From positions 124,001 to 188,000 of the forward strand of contig NZ_JACHHG010000006.1 of NCBI RefSeq assembly GCF_014202645.1: a stretch of 64,000 bases of DNA, in the 5' to 3' direction. Origin of the DNA: Deinobacterium chartae (GTDB lineage Bacteria > Deinococcota > Deinococci > Deinococcales > Deinococcaceae). Positions 56,771 through 64,000 of this stretch are shown here, in pieces (within the stretch, counting starts at the first letter, position 1; each line of letters opens with the position of its first letter). A model generated the notes under the pieces. It worked only from the letters and a program-made list of their open reading frames with translations, did not search any database and was not told the DNA's origin. The translations under genes and the position numbers were made by a program.

Positions 56771-57028
56771 GCGTTCCATGCTAGCTCATGCGTGCTTAGA
56801 AGCGTGAACTTATTGACAGATGCCCTCTGGCGAATATGACTCAGGCTCACGTTTTGATCAGCCGTCGGTCAGAAATCGATCAGGCCGGAACTTTGATACG
56901 GATCACCCGCCTGATAAACATCGTCCAGTCCTCGCTTCAAAGCCCGGTGCTTTTCAGATGCTGCTTGGCTGGGCGCACCGCCACAGCTGACCGTTCCTCT
57001 CACATGACGGTGCTATGCTGACGCTACC

Positions 57029-58174
57029 TTGCGAGCATTACTTTTCCTCTGCGTTATCCTGCTCGGCGCACTCTCAAGCGCACTCGCCGCGCCCCGCGTC
57101 GGTCAGCATGAAGGCTACACCCGCACCGTCTTGGACCTGCCGCGCAGCGTTACTTATCGCGTCGAGGAAACTTCCCAGGGCCTCAGGGTGCATCTCGAGG
57201 GGCTTTCCCTGCCCGCCGAAAGCGGCGCGCTCTCCAGCCGTGAGCTCAGCGCCTTCCGCATCCACGGCGAGAGCAGCGCTACGGTCTACACCCTCGAGGG
57301 GCGCGGTTCCCGCGCTCCGTACAAGGTGTTCCTGCTTGAGGGCGGTGGTCAGGGTGTGCGGCTGGTGGTGGACTACGGTCCGGGACTCAGCGCCGCGGCC
57401 AGCACGGCGGCTCCTGCCGCCCCGACCGCGCCCAAGACCGCCCCGGCCAACCCGAGTCCCAGCGCGGGTGCTTCTGTCCGCGCGCCCACCCGCCCCAAGC
57501 TGCGGGTAGTGCTCGACCCGGGTCACGGCGGGATTGATTCGGGCATGGTCGGCTACGTGACCGAAAAGGTCATCACGCTCGATGTGGCGCAGCGCGTGCG
57601 CAAACTGCTCGAGGCACGGGGCGTGGAAGTGATCTTGACCCGCGACCGCGACATGCACCTCTCGGCCGACAAGGCCACCGACTTGGGCATGCGTGCCCGC
57701 ATGGCCAACGCGGGCACGGTTAACGCCTTCGTGTCGATTCATGTCAACGCCGGACCCAAGAGTGCCTCGGGCATCGAAACGTACGTGTTCGGCAAGCCCC
57801 TCGAGGCGAGCACGCGCTCGATCGCACTGCGCGAGAACGGCGGCGGCAGCGTGGGCGAGAAACTGACCCAGCAGGCCAGCAACCTCGCACAGAACCTGCT
57901 GGGCGACCTGCTCGCCCAGAGCAACCTGGCTTTCTCCAAGACCCTGGCGAACAAGATCCAAAGCAAGGCGGTCGCGGCGACCGGTGCGATCAACCGCGGC
58001 GTAAAGTCGGACTACTTCTATGTGATCCGTTATGCCCGCACCCCGGCCATCCTGGTCGAACTGGGTTTTGGCAGTCACCCTACCGAGGGCCGCCGCCTCG
58101 CCACCGAGTCGTACCGTCAGACGCTGGCCCAGGCCATTGCAGACGGCCTGCTGGAATTTTTGCACGTCCGCTAG
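57029..58174 (+). CDS. amiC: N-acetylmuramoyl-L-alanine amidase
   Basis: A 381-aa exported zinc amidase. A signal peptide covers residues 1-20 and an AMIN-like beta domain extends to about 125. A Pro/Ala-rich linker follows, then Amidase_3 at 157-380 with LDPGHGGIDSG, the zinc ligands His, Glu and His (SIHVNAG), and the catalytic Glu in ILVELGFGSHPTEGR. It splits daughter-cell peptidoglycan. The start is TTG at 57029 with TATGCT 9 nt upstream and no clear ribosome-binding site. Confidence 0.92.
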   Translation: MRALLFLCVILLGALSSALAAPRVGQHEGYTRTVLDLPRSVTYRVEETSQGLRVHLEGLSLPAESGALSSRELSAFRIHGESSATVYTLEGRGSRAPYKVFLLEGGGQGVRLVVDYGPGLSAAASTAAPAAPTAPKTAPANPSPSAGASVRAPTRPKLRVVLDPGHGGIDSGMVGYVTEKVITLDVAQRVRKLLEARGVEVILTRDRDMHLSADKATDLGMRARMANAGTVNAFVSIHVNAGPKSASGIETYVFGKPLEASTRSIALRENGGGSVGEKLTQQASNLAQNLLGDLLAQSNLAFSKTLANKIQSKAVAATGAINRGVKSDYFYVIRYARTPAILVELGFGSHPTEGRRLATESYRQTLAQAIADGLLEFLHVR

Positions 58175-58197
58175 CTTTGCCCGCGTGGGTACCGGCC

Positions 58198-58764
58198 TCA
58201 GCTCTCGCGTCGCCTCTTGACCTGCCAGGCTTCCTCGAGGACTCCGGCGCGGTGGTTGGCGGTGCGGGCCAGCACGAACAGCAGGTCCGAGAGGCGGTTG
58301 AGGTACACGCGCAGGTCGTGGCTCACCTCCTCCTCGGCGGCCAGGCGCACCACCTCGCGCTCGGCGCGGCGGGCGACCGCGCGCGCCAGGTGCAGCGTGG
58401 CGGCCACCGGGGTTCCGCCCGGGTGCACAAAGTGCCGCAGCTCGGGCAGCTCGGCCTGGTAGCGGTCGATGGTGGCCTCGAGGAGAGCCACGTCACGCGC
58501 GTCGATGCGCACGATGTTCGACTCGTAGCGCCCGCCCGGGCGGGTGGCGAGGTCCGCGCCCACATCGAACAGGGCGTTTTGAAGCGCCTCGAGATCGCTG
58601 CCCAGCGGGTCTCCCGCTCCCAGCTGCGCGCGGGCCACCCCGATCAGCGAGTTCAGCTCGTCCACGGTGCCGTAGGCCTCGACCCGCGCGTGCGCCTTGC
58701 TGACCCGGTCGGCACCGTACAGTCCGGTTTCGCCCGCATCCCCGGTCTTGGTGTAGATTTTCAT
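58198..58764 (-). CDS. ATP:cob(I)alamin adenosyltransferase (PduO type)
   Basis: A 188-aa helical enzyme: IYTKTGDAGETGLYGADRVSKAH N-terminal ATP loop, VEAYGTVDELNSLIG, and the cofactor helix HLARAVARRAEREVV and LNRLSDLLFVLARTAN. It forms adenosylcobalamin. TAAGCT lies 6 nt before the ATG (leaderless). Confidence 0.94.
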   Translation of the reverse strand: MKIYTKTGDAGETGLYGADRVSKAHARVEAYGTVDELNSLIGVARAQLGAGDPLGSDLEALQNALFDVGADLATRPGGRYESNIVRIDARDVALLEATIDRYQAELPELRHFVHPGGTPVAATLHLARAVARRAEREVVRLAAEEEVSHDLRVYLNRLSDLLFVLARTANHRAGVLEEAWQVKRRRES

Positions 58765-58864
58765 GCTTTCAGCTTAGCAGGGGTCTCCCACGCCATCAGG
58801 GCGCTCGGATGCGCTGCGCCTCAGGAAAGCAGATGCTAGACTTAATCCACCTCGAGGGCCTCTC

Positions 58865-61800
58865 ATGCCAATGTTGCATTTCCGCTTGCTGGGCGTTCCT
58901 ACCGTATCGCGTGACGGCCAGGCACTGATCTTTCCGACCCGCAAGGGTCTGGCTCTGGCCGTGTACCTCGCGCTCCAGGGTGCCACGCCGCGCGGAAGGA
59001 TCGCCGACTTGCTGTGGGGCGAACTGCCCGAGTCCACCGCGCGCAAGAACCTGCGTCAGGAGCTGCTGCGCCTCAAACCCCTCGAGGTGATCGAGGTCGA
59101 GGGCGACACGCTGCGCTGTGCCGCAGCGCAGCTCGATGTGACCCAGCTCGAAGCAGCGGTCGACAGCGGCGACTGGGAACGCGCCGAGACGCTGTGCGGC
59201 GGCGAATTTCTGTCGGGCCTGGAGCCCAGCGGCGCACCGGAATTCGAGGAGTGGCTCGAGGAACGGCGCGAGCACTACCGCAGCGTGCAGGTCAGCGCGC
59301 TGAGCAACCGCGCCGACGCGCTCGAGGCAGCCGGCGAATACCGCCGCGCACTCGACTTGCACCTGCGTCTGCTGGCCGAGGATGAGTTGCTCGAGCCGCA
59401 GCACTGGGCGGCGGTGCGGTTGCACTACCTGCTGGGCGAGCGGCGCGCGGCGGCCGAGCGTTACGCGCGCTACGAGGAGGTGCTGCGGCGCGACTTGCAC
59501 CTCGAGCCGCCCAGCGAGGTGCGCAACTGGTTCGAGAAGCTGCAGCGTTCGGAGCCGAGCGCTCCGCGCAACCTGCAACGCGCGACCGTGCTGCGCCCTC
59601 CGATGCACGGCCGCGCGGAGGCCGAGCGCGAACTGCGCGAGGCGCTGCGCGGCCCCGGGCTGGTGCTGGTCACCGGCGAGGCCGGGGTGGGTAAAACGCG
59701 CCTGAGCCACGAAACCTGCGAGGGCCTGCGCCAGTTGCGCCTCACCCAGCGCCGTTCGGCGCAGGCCCTGGGATTCAGCGCGGTGGCCGAAACGCTGCGC
59801 GAGGCCCTCGAGGCCGGCGGCCTCGCGCAGCTCGCCCCGGTGTGGCAGGCCGAGGCCGCGCGCCTGCTGCCCGAACTGGGCGAAGCGGCCCGCGCCGAGG
59901 CCGAGGGCGCCCGGCTGCGGCTGCTCGAGGGGCTCAGCCAGTGCCTGCTCACGGCCCTGGCCGCGCGAGAAGGCAGCGGCAGCGGCGTGCTGCTGTGGGA
60001 TAACCTGCAATGGATCGACGACAGCGCGCTCGAGCTGCTGCCGCACCTGGTGCGCCGCGCGGCCACTCAGGGAGTCGCAGTGCTGGGCTGCGTGCGCAGC
60101 GACGAGATGCCCGAGGGCCTGCGCCGCGTGATGGCCGAGCTGAGCCGCGATGCGTTGCTGCGCGAGCTGCCGCTGGCCCCGCTGTCCGCCGACGACGTGC
60201 TGGCCCTGATCCGCGACCTCTCGGGCAACCCGAGCGGCGCAGTGCTGTTTTCCAGACGCCTGTACGACGCGACCGGCGGCAATCCGCTGGGCGTGGTGGA
60301 GACCTTGCAGTACCTGTACGAGCGTGGTGAGCTCGCCGTCGACGAGGCCGGCTGGCGCACCCCTTACGATCAGGACACGCTCGACTACCACGAACTGCCC
60401 ATCCCACCCTCGGTGCGTGAAACCATCCAGAGCCGCCTCGAGCGCCTGAGCAGCCGCGAACGCGAAACCCTCGAGTTCGCAGCCCTGGTCGAAGGCGGGC
60501 TGCGCGTACCCGACCTCGAAGCGCTGCTGGAACTCAGCGACGTGGACGCGGCCGACGTGGTAGACCGCCTGACCGCCCAGGGCTGGATGCGCGCCGGACG
60601 CAGCGGGTACGGGCTGCGCCACCCGCTGCTGGGGCAGGTGCTCGAAGCGCGGCTGGGCGGCGAACGCCGCGCCCTGATGCACCGCCGCATCGCGCGGCGG
60701 CTGGCCGCGCGGCTGCCGATGGCCCTGCGCGCCCGTCACCTCGAGCAGGGCGGGTTATCCCTGGAGGCGGCCGAAGCCTACCTCGAGGCGGCCCGCTCGG
60801 CGGCGCGGGCGCTGCACCGCGAAGCTCCCGGGCTGTACTCGCGGGCGCTCGCGCTGCTCGAGGCCAGCGATCCCGAGCCGGAAACGCTGGCCGAACTGCT
60901 GGTCGAAACCGCCTCGTCGTACAGCGCGCTGGGCCGCTCGCTCGACGCGCGGCCGCACGTGGAACGCGCGGCTGCGCTGCTGCCGCAGCTGAACAACCTC
61001 GTGACCCGGGCACGGGTGTACGCGGTGGCCGCCGAGGACGCGCTGCGGGCCGGACGGCACCTCGAGGCGCGCGCCTCGCTGGAACTGGCGCTCGAGGCTT
61101 ACCGCGCGGCCGGGGAGCGGCGCGGCGAGGCCGAGAGCCTGTTCCTGCTGGCCTGGATCGAGTATCGCAGCGGCAATCCCGAAGGTCAGCTCGAGCCACT
61201 GGGCGCGGCCATCGAGGCATTCGAGGAACTGGGAGACCGCGAGCAGCAGGCGCGCGCCCTGCGCAACCTGGCGTCGCTGCACTTCCGGCTGGGCGACATC
61301 GCGCGCGGTCAGGCGCTGCACGACCGCGCGCTGGCGCTGGTGCGCGCCTGTGGCCAGCGCTTCACCGAGCGCCGGTTGCGCGCCGACGACGCGACCGGCA
61401 ACTGGCTGCGCGGCGAGTTCCGGATCTGCCTCGAGGAAGCCCAGGCACTGCTGACCGACGCGGAAGCCGAGCAGGACTTTATCGGGATCATGGACGCCCT
61501 TGAACTGCAGGGACTGGCGAACATCGCCCTGAATCGCGCGGCCCTGGCCCTTCCGCAGCTCGACCGCTTCGCGGAGCTGGCCGGGTCGCTGGGTCTGCTG
61601 CGTGACCGCGCCATCGCGCGGTCGCTGCGCGCAAACGCCCTGTACCTGCTGGGTCGCCTCGAGGAAGCAGCGCTGGAGTTCGAGCGAACGGTCGCGTCCC
61701 AACGCGAACTGCGCGACCATTCCAAGATCGGGCACACCCTGGTGGCCTGGGGACTGCTGGAAAAAGATCGGGGAAATCCAAGCCATGCCGAAACACTGCT

Positions 61801-62197
61801 GCTCGAGGCGGCCCAGCTGTGGGAATCACGCCGCGAGCTCGGTCATCTCGCGCGGGCCCTGACGGCCCTCAGCGAGACCGTGCGCCCCCAAAACCCCGCC
61901 CGCGCGCTCGAACTGGCCGAACGCGCCTGGACGGTCCTCGAGGGCTGGCAAGTGGGGGTTCCGGACCTGCAGCGCATCGCGTGGGCGCTGTACGAGGCGC
62001 GCGTGACCGCGGGGCAAGACGGCAGCGCCGCACTCGCCCGCGCGCGGGCCGAACTGGACCGCGTCGCCGCCGACCTGACGCCCGAACAGCGCAGTTCGTA
62101 CCTGAACCTCGCGCTGCACCGCAAGATCCTCGAGGCGTCTGCGAGCGCACCGAGCCCGGCGTCACCCGAGGCGGTCCTGCCTCCGGGCAGCCTGTGA
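58865..62197 (+). CDS. large BTAD/SARP-type regulator with AAA ATPase and TPR repeats
   Basis: An 1110-aa protein. Residues 1-70 form a SARP-like winged helix (LLWGELPESTARKNLRQELLRLK). Residues 90-235 are a bacterial transcriptional activator domain (BTAD). An AAA ATPase follows with Walker A GEAGVGKTR near 272-280 and Walker B LLWDNLQWID. From about 620 onwards there are more than eight TPR-like repeats. Such proteins are ligand- or stress-controlled transcription activators. No C-terminal LuxR helix-turn-helix is present. TAGACT at about 58836 may be its -10. No target gene is obvious. Confidence 0.85.
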   Translation: MPMLHFRLLGVPTVSRDGQALIFPTRKGLALAVYLALQGATPRGRIADLLWGELPESTARKNLRQELLRLKPLEVIEVEGDTLRCAAAQLDVTQLEAAVDSGDWERAETLCGGEFLSGLEPSGAPEFEEWLEERREHYRSVQVSALSNRADALEAAGEYRRALDLHLRLLAEDELLEPQHWAAVRLHYLLGERRAAAERYARYEEVLRRDLHLEPPSEVRNWFEKLQRSEPSAPRNLQRATVLRPPMHGRAEAERELREALRGPGLVLVTGEAGVGKTRLSHETCEGLRQLRLTQRRSAQALGFSAVAETLREALEAGGLAQLAPVWQAEAARLLPELGEAARAEAEGARLRLLEGLSQCLLTALAAREGSGSGVLLWDNLQWIDDSALELLPHLVRRAATQGVAVLGCVRSDEMPEGLRRVMAELSRDALLRELPLAPLSADDVLALIRDLSGNPSGAVLFSRRLYDATGGNPLGVVETLQYLYERGELAVDEAGWRTPYDQDTLDYHELPIPPSVRETIQSRLERLSSRERETLEFAALVEGGLRVPDLEALLELSDVDAADVVDRLTAQGWMRAGRSGYGLRHPLLGQVLEARLGGERRALMHRRIARRLAARLPMALRARHLEQGGLSLEAAEAYLEAARSAARALHREAPGLYSRALALLEASDPEPETLAELLVETASSYSALGRSLDARPHVERAAALLPQLNNLVTRARVYAVAAEDALRAGRHLEARASLELALEAYRAAGERRGEAESLFLLAWIEYRSGNPEGQLEPLGAAIEAFEELGDREQQARALRNLASLHFRLGDIARGQALHDRALALVRACGQRFTERRLRADDATGNWLRGEFRICLEEAQALLTDAEAEQDFIGIMDALELQGLANIALNRAALALPQLDRFAELAGSLGLLRDRAIARSLRANALYLLGRLEEAALEFERTVASQRELRDHSKIGHTLVAWGLLEKDRGNPSHAETLLLEAAQLWESRRELGHLARALTALSETVRPQNPARALELAERAWTVLEGWQVGVPDLQRIAWALYEARVTAGQDGSAALARARAELDRVAADLTPEQRSSYLNLALHRKILEASASAPSPASPEAVLPPGSL

Positions 62198-62252
62198 CGC
62201 TCCCGTGTCGCAGCTCATCCTAAGCTCGAGGTGGGTGACGGAGGCCCGATAC

Positions 62253-62432
62253 GTGCAGAGCGATAGATCGTCCAGACACCGCATGCTGGTTGTGGAGATC
62301 CTGTCTTCCGAAGCGTCCGCTGTGGCGCGGGTGAAGGTCCAGGACCTGCACAGTGGCTTGCGCCGCGAATTCGACAACCTCGAGGCATTCGTGCATTTCG
62401 TGGAGAAGATCACCGACCCGGGGCTGAAGTGA
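62253..62432 (+). CDS. small protein of unknown function
   Basis: A 59-aa protein from GTG 62253, which has GGAGG 9 nt upstream (MLVVEILSSEASAVARVKVQ, REFDNLEAFVHFVEKI). A beta-hairpin followed by a helix is likely. It is followed by a clean terminator, supporting a genuine gene. No family is recognised. It may be in the same transcript as the large regulator, 55 bp upstream. Confidence 0.55.
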   Translation: MQSDRSSRHRMLVVEILSSEASAVARVKVQDLHSGLRREFDNLEAFVHFVEKITDPGLK

Positions 62433-62458
62433 CGCGGCCAGCAGCGCGTTTATAACAG

Positions 62459-62484
62459 GAGCCAGGAGACGCGTCTCCTGGCTC
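62459..62484. terminator. perfect 26-bp palindrome terminator
   Basis: GAGCCAGGAGAC, loop GC and its exact complement, followed by TTCG. It lies between the small protein and malQ, which converge. Confidence 0.75.
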
Positions 62485-62507
62485 TTCGCTACCGGCTGCA
62501 CGGGTGG

Positions 62508-64000
<1,493 letters not shown>

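Noticed and set aside
58796-60739. 647-residue open frame antisense to the large regulator
   Set aside because: Gln/His/Ala/Arg-rich shadow of codon bias; no motifs and no start signals.

Overview
The window is a high-GC bacterial chromosome segment that reads as a member of the Deinococcaceae (Deinococcus or a close relative such as Deinobacterium). Supporting signs are the phytoene synthase/desaturase pair, an archaeal-type AspRS, roadblock/Ras-like GTPase operons, an OstA/LptD-like pair, and many genes whose TANNNT -10 box lies only 5-9 nt before the start codon (leaderless transcripts, a known trait of the group). No tRNA, rRNA, CRISPR array, insertion sequence or prophage was recognised. 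The species cannot be fixed from the sequence alone.

Layout. 1-149 is the tail of an ABC-transporter ATPase. 171-2228 (minus) is a four-gene operon: DUF4388 protein, Ras-like GTPase, roadblock protein, V4R-like protein. 2731-8001 is a copper/redox district: Cys-rich copper storage protein, DUF305 protein, OmpR-type two-component pair, then copZ, multicopper oxidase and glutaredoxin behind a promoter whose spacer is a CsoR-like C6-T-G6 palindrome, ending in a MarR remnant. 7998-11904 holds an SDR, carotenoid genes crtI and crtB and a methyltransferase. 12047-17414 holds small membrane proteins, a Fur-family regulator, an FKBP, YibE/F, an alpha-hydroxy-acid oxidase and a nitroreductase/HxlR divergon resembling HypO/HypR. 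17528-25462 holds a DEAD-box helicase, SRPBCC and zinc-ADH genes, a TPR-GGDEF protein, thymidine kinase and a small hydrophilic protein.

25576-39963 is mainly housekeeping: rpmE, mutL-mutS, hisF-hisIE, a TetR/MBL-fold divergon, class II FBPase, a PIG-L deacetylase, acyltransferases, a HepT/MntA toxin-antitoxin pair and acpS. 40065-41978 is a second DUF4388-GTPase-roadblock operon, this time with two roadblock proteins. 42271-45414 holds two orphan response regulators and small membrane or unknown proteins. 45429-64000 holds an HD hydrolase, an alpha/beta hydrolase, an FAD monooxygenase, aspS, a long IMPase, DegV, a beta-lactamase-like protein, the LptD/LptA-like pair, an amidase, cobalamin adenosyltransferase, a large BTAD/AAA/TPR regulator and a partial malQ.

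Three themes stand out. First, the duplicated GTPase signalling operons look like a complete but uncharacterised switch module. Second, the copper district combines storage, oxidation, chaperone and two-component genes. Third, the palindrome CTCGAG (often CCTCGAGG) is strikingly frequent in and between genes and imposes otherwise rare AGG codons, like the highly iterated palindromes of cyanobacteria.
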